NCBI RefSeq assembly: GCF_900187505.1
Contig: NZ_FYDL01000013.1
Location: 62,001 to 126,000 of the forward strand
Length of the DNA: 64,000 bases
Reading direction: 5' to 3'
Source of the DNA: Pseudomonas sp. Irchel s3h17
Lineage (GTDB): Bacteria > Pseudomonadota > Gammaproteobacteria > Pseudomonadales > Pseudomonadaceae
The position numbers and the translations under genes were made by a program. Every line of letters begins with the position of its first letter. Position 1 is the stretch's first letter. The notes beneath the pieces were generated by a model. The model worked only from the letters and a program-made list of their open reading frames with translations, searched no databases and had not been told where the DNA came from. This document shows positions 54,781 to 63,496 of this stretch, one piece after another.

Positions 54781-56751
54781 TCACAGGAAGTACTTGAGGT
54801 TGAAGCCAACGTTGTCACGGTCGCGAATACCGTTGTTCTGGCCACCGCCGTAGAACTCGGTGTACTGCAGTTCGGCCTCCAGCTTGTTCTGGTAGTTGGC
54901 CTTGACCCCCAGGGTGTAGGCCTTGCGCCCCTCGATGGTGTTGCCCGCCTGATAGCTGTTGCCCTTGAAGTCATCCTTGTAGACGACATAAGGCGAGACG
55001 TTGACCCCGGCATACACGTCGTTCCAGGTGCCGTTGAACATCGCGGTGTAGCTGTAGGAGTTACGGTTGACCTGGTCAGCACGATCCCCGCCGGACACAT
55101 AGGAATAGTTGCCGGTCCCAGCGTAATAGCGCGTGCTGCCATCAAAGGCGGTGTACTGCAGGTCGCTGCCGCGCAAATGTTCGGAAGCCAGTTCGAACAC
55201 GCCGAACAGGGAGTCGAAGGACAGGTTCGGGCCAAAGTTGTAGATACTGCCCAGGGAGGTGTTGAACGATTCCACCCGCTCACCGTTGTTGATCTGGCTG
55301 TCGAGCTGGACCATCTGTCCGCCGATGTTGATGGTCTGGCCGGCCGCCGCCGCAGCGGCGCCATTGGCCAGGTCGCCGATCAGGTCGTTGGTGGCCGCGA
55401 CGCCGATGGGCAAGTTGGGCCGATAGGCCACTTCGCCAAACACCGACGCCTGGCCCAGGGTGGTGTTGAAGCTGAAGCCGTACATGCGAATGTCTTCGGC
55501 GTAGCGCCGATGCGCCTGAATGCTGCCCAGCACGTCCACGGTGGCCAGGCCGTTGGCCAGTTCCCCGGCCTGGCTGCCGGCCACCCCGGCCAACAGATTG
55601 GTCAGGGCATCCATGTCGATACCCTGGTAACCGCCCAGGTCAGCAGAGATCGTCGGCTCCTTGGCGTGGTAGTTGACCAGGTACACGCCGAATTCGGTGC
55701 TGTTGAGCTCCTCGGCGATGTAGCGAAAGGCGAAGCCGAACTGACCATCGTTGCGGGCGTTGTAGTCCTTGCCCACGGAAGCCACTTTGAGGGTATTGCC
55801 GAACGCCGGCGTCACGCCGTTGGCGTACAGGCCGGTGGTCCCCAGCACCTGGCTCAATACCGGGTTGTTGCCCAGCGCGCTGTACAGATCGATCACGTTG
55901 CCGAAGCCGGGCACCGGCGTATCCAGCGCGGTGCCGGTGAAGTTGTTGTAGGCGGTGTTGCCGCCGTCGGCGAACAGATCGGTCTGGGAGTAGAAGGTGC
56001 CGACCGGGTCGATGCGGGTTTCCTTCCAGTTCGTCTGGTAGAAACTTTCCATCGTCAGGTTGTCGCTCAAGCCGATGTTGAAGCTGACTGCCTCTACCGG
56101 CATCAGCACTTCCTTGACCTCGGCCCCCGGCAACCGATACTTGGCCGCGTCCACCGGGTTGGTGGTGTTGACCCCGCCGCGATAGAAAATCCCCTCGCCC
56201 CAGTTGAACACCTGGCGCCCCAGGCGTGCCGTCACCGGCATCGCGGCCACGTCCCAATTGCCATAGATATAGGCGTCGAGCATCTCTACCCGGCTGCCGG
56301 CGATGTCACGGGTCTGATCGGTGAAGTGGTCGTCGTTGGGGTAGCTCTGGCTCGGTTGCGAGGGGCTGTTGTTGCGGTAGTAATCGTTGCGCTTGTCCAT
56401 CAGTTGGGTGTCATAGAACGCGGTGCCGCGCATGAACATCCCGTAGTTCTGATAGTTGGCCTCCAGCTCCGAGGTGATCTTGTACACCTCGGAAACCAGC
56501 CCGGTATCGAAGTTGCGATTACCGTCGTTGGTGTTGACGTCATCGTTGCTCTTGTCCCGGCCCTGCACCCGCCACAGGCGGCCATAGGACAAGGTGCTGT
56601 CGAACGAACCGGTCACCTCTTTGTCCAGCAGGCTGAACTCCATGGCCTGCACGCCATCGACGACGCACACTTGCAGCAGCCCTGCCAACCCTATCCCCGC
56701 CGACAGCGTGCCCGGCACCTTCGCGCTGGACAGGCGTGATCGAATGCTCAT
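54781..56751 (-). CDS. DUF1302 family outer-membrane channel-like protein
   Basis: 656 residues from ATG 56751, preceded by GGGAGGAA. Leader (IGLAGLLQVCVVDGVQA) then EFSLLDKEVTGSFDSTLSYG and a long beta-rich body with ARLGRQVFNWGEGIFYRGGV (a strongly conserved family motif) and a C-terminal aromatic strand (NVGFNLKYFL) typical of outer-membrane barrels. Paired with DUF1329 downstream (59-base gap) and a phospholipase C-like gene upstream (64-base gap), implying one operon. May pass lipids or other hydrophobic molecules. Confidence 0.9.
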   Translation of the reverse strand: MSIRSRLSSAKVPGTLSAGIGLAGLLQVCVVDGVQAMEFSLLDKEVTGSFDSTLSYGRLWRVQGRDKSNDDVNTNDGNRNFDTGLVSEVYKITSELEANYQNYGMFMRGTAFYDTQLMDKRNDYYRNNSPSQPSQSYPNDDHFTDQTRDIAGSRVEMLDAYIYGNWDVAAMPVTARLGRQVFNWGEGIFYRGGVNTTNPVDAAKYRLPGAEVKEVLMPVEAVSFNIGLSDNLTMESFYQTNWKETRIDPVGTFYSQTDLFADGGNTAYNNFTGTALDTPVPGFGNVIDLYSALGNNPVLSQVLGTTGLYANGVTPAFGNTLKVASVGKDYNARNDGQFGFAFRYIAEELNSTEFGVYLVNYHAKEPTISADLGGYQGIDMDALTNLLAGVAGSQAGELANGLATVDVLGSIQAHRRYAEDIRMYGFSFNTTLGQASVFGEVAYRPNLPIGVAATNDLIGDLANGAAAAAAGQTINIGGQMVQLDSQINNGERVESFNTSLGSIYNFGPNLSFDSLFGVFELASEHLRGSDLQYTAFDGSTRYYAGTGNYSYVSGGDRADQVNRNSYSYTAMFNGTWNDVYAGVNVSPYVVYKDDFKGNSYQAGNTIEGRKAYTLGVKANYQNKLEAELQYTEFYGGGQNNGIRDRDNVGFNLKYFL

Positions 56752-56815
56752 TGTGTGTTCCTCCCTTCCCTGCTGATCTTGTTGTTTTTGTGTCCGCGCG
56801 CCCTCGCCCGATGGC

Positions 56816-58129
56816 TCAAGGTGCAGCGGTATCGCTCTGGGCCGGGGCCAGGCCAGCACCGACATAGATCCGGCTATGAGCCCCGAAATGCCCCAGCAGT
56901 TGGAACAGTTGCTGATTGAGTGCCGGGTGGTCGAACGCTTCGGGCTGCAACTGGTTGCCGGTGCTGAAGCTCAGGGTGGCCGGGGTTGCGCTCAGCCATT
57001 GCCCGATCGCAGCATCAAACTCAGCGGCCTGGGCGACGGACTGGGCGCTGACGACCTCGCGCAGGTAGTCCACCGAATACGGCGGGTAAGTGGCGTCTTC
57101 GCGGGTGTCGACGTAGGCGCTGAGCATCGGGTGCGCCTGGCCTGCGCGCAGCAGGCGGTGGAGCCAGGCGAACTGGTACTTCTCCACCTCGGTGTGCCGG
57201 GTGGCGACCCGCTCGATGGCCTCGTGCTTGTCGCTGTCATAGCCGGCCAGGGCCTTGGCCTCCATCAACAGCATGCTGTCGAGCTCGACACCCGGCAGCG
57301 GTTTGGCGTGATACGGCTGGGTCAGGTCCTGAACGTAGTGCAGGCCCCAACCGAGAAAGCGATAGCCCCAGTAGGCATGCCCCGTGGCGAAGGCCAGGCG
57401 CGACAAGCTCAGGTATTGGTAGGCTCGCCAGTCCGGCCAACTGCGCTGCAGAAATCCGGCGGCGGCGTACACCACCGGGCTCTCATGGAAAAAGCCCATG
57501 TGGAACGGCGCCTGGGAGCTGTACTGGAAACGCGGATCGCCAAAAGGCTGCGGGCCGAAGCCGTATAGCGCGGCCACGTCACCTGGGTTGTCACTGAACA
57601 GGTTGATGTCGTGACCGTAGTCCGGTTCGTCGGCGGCGCTGGCGAGCACCGCCACGGGCGATACCTGTTCCCCGGCCGTCAGGCGGATGAAACGCTGCTG
57701 GTTCCAGGGCGAGCGGGTTTGCTCGACCATTACTTGCTCGGCCTTCAGTTGCTCACCCGCCACCGGGGTTTGCCCCGGCATCGGCTGGATCACCATGGCC
57801 AGGTGGATCTGCGGATTGACCCGCAAGGCGCTGAGAAATGCCTGTCGCAGATTGTCCCCGGGCACGGGCGGCAACTTGAGGTTGTCCGGGCGCGGCGGAT
57901 ATTCGGGAAAGTGCTGCCGGGCGAAGCGCTCCTGCTCCTCCAATAGTTCGCTCACGCCTGCGTACTGCTGGGCGAGAAACTGCTCCAGCGGTTCGACCTC
58001 GACCGGCGGTGCGTCGCGCAAGACGGCCAGGTCCTGCAGCGCCAGGTAGCTGCCCACTGTATGGTTGGACCAGCCCCAGGCCGTGGGGGCAGCCGCGCCG
58101 AGCAGCAGCAGGAGAAACGTCAGCTTCAT
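56816..58129 (-). CDS. Secreted zinc phospholipase C/S1-P1 nuclease-like protein
   Basis: 437 residues. Signal peptide MKLTFLLLLLGAAAPTAWG leaves Trp20 as mature N-terminus (WSNHTVGSY). Zinc phospholipases C and S1/P1 nucleases use an N-terminal Trp as zinc ligand. Further ligands: His23, Asp170/His173/Asp174 (EPDYGHDINLF), His251, and the hallmark His264-x3-Asp268-x5-His274 (HYVQDLTQPYH), with Glu290. The three-zinc site therefore looks complete. It is longer than bacterial PLCs (about 250-280 mature). A periplasmic or secreted phosphodiesterase acting on phospholipids is inferred; a nuclease cannot be excluded. Confidence 0.75.
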   Translation of the reverse strand: MKLTFLLLLLGAAAPTAWGWSNHTVGSYLALQDLAVLRDAPPVEVEPLEQFLAQQYAGVSELLEEQERFARQHFPEYPPRPDNLKLPPVPGDNLRQAFLSALRVNPQIHLAMVIQPMPGQTPVAGEQLKAEQVMVEQTRSPWNQQRFIRLTAGEQVSPVAVLASAADEPDYGHDINLFSDNPGDVAALYGFGPQPFGDPRFQYSSQAPFHMGFFHESPVVYAAAGFLQRSWPDWRAYQYLSLSRLAFATGHAYWGYRFLGWGLHYVQDLTQPYHAKPLPGVELDSMLLMEAKALAGYDSDKHEAIERVATRHTEVEKYQFAWLHRLLRAGQAHPMLSAYVDTREDATYPPYSVDYLREVVSAQSVAQAAEFDAAIGQWLSATPATLSFSTGNQLQPEAFDHPALNQQLFQLLGHFGAHSRIYVGAGLAPAQSDTAAP

Positions 58130-58303
58130 GGGCTTTTTGATCTTATTGGATGAGCACAGGGACTGAGCCTAACAACCGCCCCAGGCCATGGCACTGTCCA
58201 ATCTCGCCAAAAAAACTCTCCGATAGCGCCACGGCAGACAGGCAAAAAGCGCCAGCCAGAGCGCCATGCTGTTCAATTCAGAAACGCTTGAAGCGAGTGC
58301 GAG

Positions 58304-58440
58304 GCCCGTGGCGAGCGAGCTTGCTCGCGCTGGTGCGCGAAGCGCGCCCAACAAAGCGACTGCGGTCTTTCAGAACGAACTCGGCGATCGTTTTTGGGGC
58401 TGCTGTGCAGCCCAGCGCGAGCAAGCTCGCTCGCCACGGG
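58304..58440. repeat. REP doublet (GCGAGC type), copy 2
   Basis: CCCGTGGCGAGCGAGCTTGC at the left mirrored by GCAAGCTCGCTCGCCACGGG at the right, with the same inner arms and spacer (GCGACTGCGGTCTTTCAGAAC) style as copy 1 at 52994. It occupies most of the gap 58130-58500 between the kinase gene and the phospholipase C-like gene. Confidence 0.88.
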
Positions 58441-58500
58441 GGATGTATCGAGCAACCCTATCCTTGACTGAACAGCTCGCTAACGCCCGTGAAACCGTCT

Positions 58501-60066
58501 TCAGGCCGGGTAGCCGGTGATCTGCCGGATGCTTTGGTACAAGGGCTTGAGCTGACGGTACATGCGCAGGTACACCTCGTTGTACAACCGCTGATAGATC
58601 TGCTGCGCCTCGGGCCTGGGCATGAACACCTCGCCGACCCGGGTCATGCCGGCAATGGCCGAGGGGAAGTCCGGATACAACCCAAGCCCCACCGCACAGG
58701 CAATCGCAGCCCCCAGGCCGGAGGCTTCGTAGACATGGGGGCGCTCCGCCGGCAGGCCAAAAATGTCTGCGGTCAGTTGCATCGCCGCATCGCTCTGGGA
58801 GCCGCCACCGGCCACCCGCAAGCGCTCGATGGTGACGTTCGTGCGCTTCTCGATGCGCTCCTTGCCCTGGCGCAAGGCATAGGCCAGCCCCTCGAGGATC
58901 GCCCGATAGATGTGCGCCCGGGTGTGCACGTCGCCAAAGCCGATCATCGCCCCCTTGGCTTCCACACCCGGCTCACGGATACCCGGCGACCAGTACGGCT
59001 GCAGCATCAGGCCCATGGAGCCCGGTGGCACCGCATTGACCAGCGCATCGAACAGTTGCTCCGGCTCCACGCCCTGTTCCTTGGCCTGCTGCATTTCCCG
59101 CAGGCCAAACTCGTTCTTGAACCAGCTGACCATCCAGTAGCCGCGATAAATCATTACCTCGCAGTGGTAGTGATCCGGCATCGCCGCCGGGTAAGGCGGG
59201 ATCAGCGGGATGATTTCCCGGTAGCGCGAACGGGTAGTGGTGATCGTCGCGGTGGTGCCATACGACAGGCACACCGTTTTCTCGTCGAGCACACCGGCGC
59301 CCAGCACTTCGCAGGCCTTGTCGGCACCGGCGGCGATCAGTGGCAAGCCCTCGGGAATGCCGGTATGCCGACTGGCCTCGGCGCTGATGTGGCCCAGGGT
59401 TTCACCGGGTTTGTACAGACCCGGCAGTTGCTCGGGGCGCACCGCCAGCGCCTGCCATTTCCAGTCGGCGGGCGCGGCCCAGCGCAGACGCTTGAAGTCG
59501 AACGGCAGGTAGCCCACGCAGCAGCCCACCGAGTCGACAAAACGCCCGCACAGGCGGTGAGTGAGAAACCCCGAAAGCAGCAGGAATTTGTCGGTGGCCG
59601 CCCACACCTCGGGTTGGTGGCGAGCGACCCAGTTGGCCTCGGCCTGGGCGCGAAAATAGTCCACGGTGGCTTGCGCGCCGACCAGCTTGAACAGCCAGCC
59701 CCAGGGTCCCTTGATCCCGCCTTCGACCTCGGTCTGGCGCTGGTCGAGCCACAGAATCGCCGGTCGCAAGGCCTTGCCCTGGGCATCGACGTTGATCAGG
59801 GTGCCGCGCTGGGTGGTCAGGGACACACCGCCAATCTGCTGGCGATCGATACCGGTCTGCTGCCACAACTGCTGGCAGGCCTCCCCCAGTTTGGCCCAGT
59901 AATAGTCCGGGTCCTGCTCGGCCCAGCCGGGCTGGGTCGAGTAATAGGCCTGCAACTCGACCTTGCCTTTGCCCAGCAGATTGCCCTGCAGGTCGAACAG
60001 CAAGGCGCGTACGCTTTGGGTGCCATTGTCGATTGCCAACAGGTAGCGCTTGTTCTGGTTATCCAT
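58501..60066 (-). CDS. FGGY-family carbohydrate kinase
   Basis: About 521 residues from ATG 60066 (MDNQNKRYLLAIDNGTQSVR); a longer frame begins at 60087. Actin-like ATPase fold with phosphate-1 loop AIDNGTQSVRALLFD, the GGVSLTTQRGTLINVD and ILWLDQR segment, and the C-terminal RVAGGGSQSDAAMQLTADIF (FGGY signature 2). Glycerol kinase is the nearest well-known relative by layout. The adjacent GlpD-like dehydrogenase suggests that the substrate is glycerol or a glycerol derivative. Third gene of the operon. Confidence 0.88.
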   Translation of the reverse strand: MDNQNKRYLLAIDNGTQSVRALLFDLQGNLLGKGKVELQAYYSTQPGWAEQDPDYYWAKLGEACQQLWQQTGIDRQQIGGVSLTTQRGTLINVDAQGKALRPAILWLDQRQTEVEGGIKGPWGWLFKLVGAQATVDYFRAQAEANWVARHQPEVWAATDKFLLLSGFLTHRLCGRFVDSVGCCVGYLPFDFKRLRWAAPADWKWQALAVRPEQLPGLYKPGETLGHISAEASRHTGIPEGLPLIAAGADKACEVLGAGVLDEKTVCLSYGTTATITTTRSRYREIIPLIPPYPAAMPDHYHCEVMIYRGYWMVSWFKNEFGLREMQQAKEQGVEPEQLFDALVNAVPPGSMGLMLQPYWSPGIREPGVEAKGAMIGFGDVHTRAHIYRAILEGLAYALRQGKERIEKRTNVTIERLRVAGGGSQSDAAMQLTADIFGLPAERPHVYEASGLGAAIACAVGLGLYPDFPSAIAGMTRVGEVFMPRPEAQQIYQRLYNEVYLRMYRQLKPLYQSIRQITGYPA

Positions 60067-60087
60067 GGAGCTCTCTTCAATGGGCAT

Positions 60088-61692
60088 TCAGTGCGTGGCA
60101 TCCGGCAAACCATGATGGCGTTGCCACAACGCCCGGTAACGCTGTTCTTCCTCTTGCCAACGCTCGTCATCCCAGCCCAGCCGGGGCTGGCACAGACGAC
60201 GAATGGCCGGCAGCTCATCCGCCGCGCCCCTGGCCAGCAACAGCCCGACTCGGGTGCGGCGCAGCAGCAGGTCATCCAGGTGCAGGACCATCTCCGCCTC
60301 GCAGGCAAAGGCCAGTTCCGCCCACAAGGTGTCACTGCCGCCCACGGTCTCGCCGCCCAGCTGTTCCAACAGCTGCGCCAACCGTGGCAGGTCGCGGCCA
60401 TGGCGCCCGGCCAGGCGTCGCCACTGACGGCCACTCAGGCCAGGAATCGGCAGTGCCGGCACGGCGGCAAACACCGGCGCGCCATCATCGCTGACAGGAC
60501 GGCCGAGCATGGCCGCGCAGGCCTTCAACACCTCAATGGCCTGGGGGCGAAAGGTGGTCAGTTTGCCGCCGGCCAGGGTCACGCAGCCGGGCTCCTGCCA
60601 CAGCACATGCTCACGGGCTTCATCCGAGGGTTTGCCCTGCTGCTCGCCGCTGGCGCTGCCCACCACCGGGCGCACCCCCGACCAGGTCGAGAGCACATCG
60701 GCAGCTCCCACTTCGGCCGCAGGGAACTGCCGGGTGCACGCTTCCAGCAGATACTCGAGCTCCTCGCCGCTGATGCTCGCGCTCTGGTCCAGGTCCTCGC
60801 GGTGATCCAGGTCGGTGGTGCCGACCACCGTGGCGCCTTCCCAGGGGAACACAAACACCGGCCGGCGATCGCGTGGGTGCAAGAAGGTGAACGCCTGTGC
60901 CACCGGCAAGCGCCAGCCCGGCAACAGCAGATGACTGCCACGCAACGGCCGCAACTGCCGGCCAGCGCTCGCCGGGCGCAAACGCTCGGCCCAGGCGCCG
61001 GTGGCCACCGCCAGTGCGCGACAACGCACCTGCAGCGACGCCCCTCCTTCGCAATCCTCGACCTGCACCCCGCAAACCCGCCCGTCTTCGCGCAACAACT
61101 GCTGCACCCGCACACCGTTGAGCGCCAGCGCGCCATCGGCCCGGGCCTCGGCCAGCACGCGCATCACCAGGCGGGCGTCATCGGTCAGTGCATCGACAAA
61201 ACAGGTCCCGCCCAGCAGATCGTCTTGCGCGACGCCCGGTGCCAGATAACGCATCTGTTGCGCGTCATAAAAGTGATGGCTACGCCGCCCGGCCAGGGCG
61301 TCATAGACCGTCAACAGCCCACCCATCACCCGGGGGCCGGGAAAGCCGCCACGGTAATGGGGCATCAGAAAACTCATGGGCTCCACCAGCCCCGGAGCTT
61401 CTTCGAGCAGGCGCTGGCGCTCGTGGACCGAGTCGCGGGTCAGGCGCCACTGGCCCTTGGCGATGTAGCGCAAGCCGCCATGGACCATTTTCGAAGAACG
61501 ACTGGACGTGCCCCACGCAAAATCACGCTGCTCCAGCAGCAGGCAACGCCAGCCGCGACGCGCCGCTTCACGCAGGATCCCGGCGCCGCTGATACCGCCG
61601 CCGATGACGATCAGGTCCCAGGTTTCGTCCGCCAGCGTCGGCAACACCTGCCGTCGCCACGCCGCATTCCAGTCCAGGCTCATGGCCGTCAC
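60088..61692 (-). CDS. Glycerol-3-phosphate dehydrogenase/oxidase family flavoprotein
   Basis: 534 residues, GlpD-like. The FAD-binding loop is DLIVIGGGISGAGILREAAR near residue 25, followed by FAWGTSSRSSKMVHGGLRYI, a strong family signature. Later blocks are FVDALTDDARLVMRVLAEA, GTTDLDH and SGVRPVV. Converts sn-glycerol 3-phosphate (or a substituted form) to the dihydroxyacetone phosphate with electrons to quinone. Overlaps the upstream flavoprotein gene by ATGA; the kinase follows within about 20 bases. Pseudomonads usually also have a separate glpD, so this copy is probably dedicated to this pathway. Confidence 0.9.
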   Translation of the reverse strand: MTAMSLDWNAAWRRQVLPTLADETWDLIVIGGGISGAGILREAARRGWRCLLLEQRDFAWGTSSRSSKMVHGGLRYIAKGQWRLTRDSVHERQRLLEEAPGLVEPMSFLMPHYRGGFPGPRVMGGLLTVYDALAGRRSHHFYDAQQMRYLAPGVAQDDLLGGTCFVDALTDDARLVMRVLAEARADGALALNGVRVQQLLREDGRVCGVQVEDCEGGASLQVRCRALAVATGAWAERLRPASAGRQLRPLRGSHLLLPGWRLPVAQAFTFLHPRDRRPVFVFPWEGATVVGTTDLDHREDLDQSASISGEELEYLLEACTRQFPAAEVGAADVLSTWSGVRPVVGSASGEQQGKPSDEAREHVLWQEPGCVTLAGGKLTTFRPQAIEVLKACAAMLGRPVSDDGAPVFAAVPALPIPGLSGRQWRRLAGRHGRDLPRLAQLLEQLGGETVGGSDTLWAELAFACEAEMVLHLDDLLLRRTRVGLLLARGAADELPAIRRLCQPRLGWDDERWQEEEQRYRALWQRHHGLPDATH

Positions 61693-63284
61693 TCCTGCAG
61701 CAGGGTGCCAGGGTTCAGGCGCCCCGCCGGATCGAAATGCCGGCCCAGGGCCTGCAAGGTATCCATGGCCAGCGCGCCCTTTTCCCGCAACAGGTAGGGT
61801 GCGTGATCCTTGCCCACGCCATGCTGGTGACTGATGGTGCCGTGGTTATCGACGATGGTCTGGCTGGCCGCCTGCTTGAGTGCCTGCCAGCGCGCCAGCG
61901 TGGCCGGGTAGTCGGCCGCCGGACGGAACACGTAGGTGGTGTAGATACTTGAGCCTTCACCGTAGACATGGGACAGGTGGGTGAACACATGGACCCGCTC
62001 ACCTTCGGCGGCCAGGCCATCGCGCAGGCTGTTTTCGATGCGGTTGAGCAGGTTGTCGACATTGCTCCAGTCGGTCGCGGTTTCCAGGGTGTCCACCACG
62101 TAGCCGGCGTTCCACAGGTTCTCGCGCAGATAGGGAAAGCGGAAGCGGTTCTGCGCCCACTTCTTGCCCAGCAGGGTACCGGTGAACACCCCGCCAAAGG
62201 CCTTCAGGTGTTGCCGGGCCTGGCTCAGGGACAGGGCATTTTGCCGCCGGTTACCGGTCACGCCAAAGGTCAGCAGGCATTTGCCCGCGCCGGCACCGCG
62301 CAGGGCCAGGTACTTCTCCAGCCAGGCAATCTGCTGCGGATGGCCCGCCAGGGCCAGCTGGGTTTCGGTTTCCACGGCGTTGGACAGGCGCAGCATCGAC
62401 AGCGGCACGCGGGCCTGGGCCAACTGGCGGATGGCTTGCAGGGCACGGCTCCAGTCGGGCAGGAACACACCGTAGAAGCGTTCATCGGCCGGCAGCGGGC
62501 TGACCCGCACCTTGACCTCGGAAATGATCCCGAAACGGCCTTCGCAGCCCAACACCACTTCGCGCAAGTCTGGACCGGCCGCCGAGGCCGGGAACGTCGC
62601 GATTTCCAGTGGCCCGGCGAAGGTTTCCAGGGTTCCGCCCGCGAACAACTGCTCGATGCGCCCGTAGCGCAAGGACTGCTGGCCACTGGAGCGACTGGCC
62701 ACCCAACCGCCCAGGGTCGACAACTCCCAGGACTGCGGAAAATGCCCCAGGGTGTAGCCCCGTGCGCGCAGCTGACTCTCCACCTGCGGCCCGGTGGCAC
62801 CGGGGCCGAAGGTGGCCAACAGGCTCTGCTCATCGAGATCGAGCAGGCGACTCATGCGCGCCAGGGACACGGTCACCACCGGCCGTGCGGACAGCGGTGG
62901 GTTGATGTGCCCGGCCACTGAGGTGCCGCCACCATAAGGGATCAGGCACAGGTCCTGCTCCTGGGCCAGTGCCAGCAACTGACGGATCTGTTCGGCACTC
63001 TGCGGGAACGCCACCGCATCAGGATAAATGCCTGGCGCGCCTTCACGCAGGGCCAGCCAATCCGACAGGCTCTGGCCGCGGGCATGCAGCAAGCGGTCGT
63101 GGGCACCGACACTGTAGAGCGGGTGTTCGTCGAGCCGCGAAGCCGGCACCCTGGCCAAGGCCGCCTCAAGCGTGGCATCGGGCAGCGCCTGGCCGGTGCC
63201 GACCCGTGCCGCGAGAAACCCCGCCCCCTGGGCCGGCAACTCGACCACCGTGGTTGCATCCCCCCAGCCGTTCCAGCGTCGCAT
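61689..63284 (-). CDS. FAD-binding oxidase related to alkyl-dihydroxyacetonephosphate synthase
   Basis: 531 residues. PCMH-type FAD-binding domain: CLIPYGGGTSVAGHINPP, then WELSTLGGWVASRSSGQQSL and CEGRFGIISEVKVRV. The C-terminal cap carries NHGTISHQHGVGKDHAPYL (residues 486-488 HQH), the position of the active-site HHH motif in alkyl-DHAP synthase (AGPS). Length, motif spacing and the GlpD-like neighbour all favour the AGPS branch over D-lactate dehydrogenase. First gene of the operon, 212 bases from a divergent AraC regulator. Confidence 0.85.
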   Translation of the reverse strand: MRRWNGWGDATTVVELPAQGAGFLAARVGTGQALPDATLEAALARVPASRLDEHPLYSVGAHDRLLHARGQSLSDWLALREGAPGIYPDAVAFPQSAEQIRQLLALAQEQDLCLIPYGGGTSVAGHINPPLSARPVVTVSLARMSRLLDLDEQSLLATFGPGATGPQVESQLRARGYTLGHFPQSWELSTLGGWVASRSSGQQSLRYGRIEQLFAGGTLETFAGPLEIATFPASAAGPDLREVVLGCEGRFGIISEVKVRVSPLPADERFYGVFLPDWSRALQAIRQLAQARVPLSMLRLSNAVETETQLALAGHPQQIAWLEKYLALRGAGAGKCLLTFGVTGNRRQNALSLSQARQHLKAFGGVFTGTLLGKKWAQNRFRFPYLRENLWNAGYVVDTLETATDWSNVDNLLNRIENSLRDGLAAEGERVHVFTHLSHVYGEGSSIYTTYVFRPAADYPATLARWQALKQAASQTIVDNHGTISHQHGVGKDHAPYLLREKGALAMDTLQALGRHFDPAGRLNPGTLLQE

Positions 63285-63496
63285 GCGTGTGTCCTTTTCC
63301 GGTTCTTATAGGTGACATTTCAGGCGCCTATACTAGCCAGCCGCCCGGACCTGTCACGGTCGCATCGGGCCAGTTCGAGTAGCCAATTGAGTCAACCCGC
63401 GCAGCCGGCTCAGCCATTTACTTTAGCTGTGGTTTCAAATTACCTTTCAGGGTATTCGCCCGCGCCAGCGCGTGCTTCGATCAAAGGAACCCGATC
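63285..63496. promoter_or_regulatory. Divergent promoter region of the glycerolipid operon and its AraC regulator
   Basis: 212 bases between the oppositely oriented flavoprotein and AraC genes. Presumably contains both promoters and the regulator's sites. AAAGGAAC before 63497 is the AraC gene RBS. I see no clear repeat to name as operator. Confidence 0.5.

Noticed and set aside
54709..56739. Plus-strand open frame of 676 codons opposite the DUF1302 gene
   Set aside because: Antisense shadow of a clear DUF1302 gene; no family signature.
58489..61797. Plus-strand open frame of 1102 codons opposite the kinase and dehydrogenase genes
   Set aside because: It is a GC-rich mirror of two well-supported genes, has no RBS or domain, and its translation is low-complexity His/Gln/Arg-rich.
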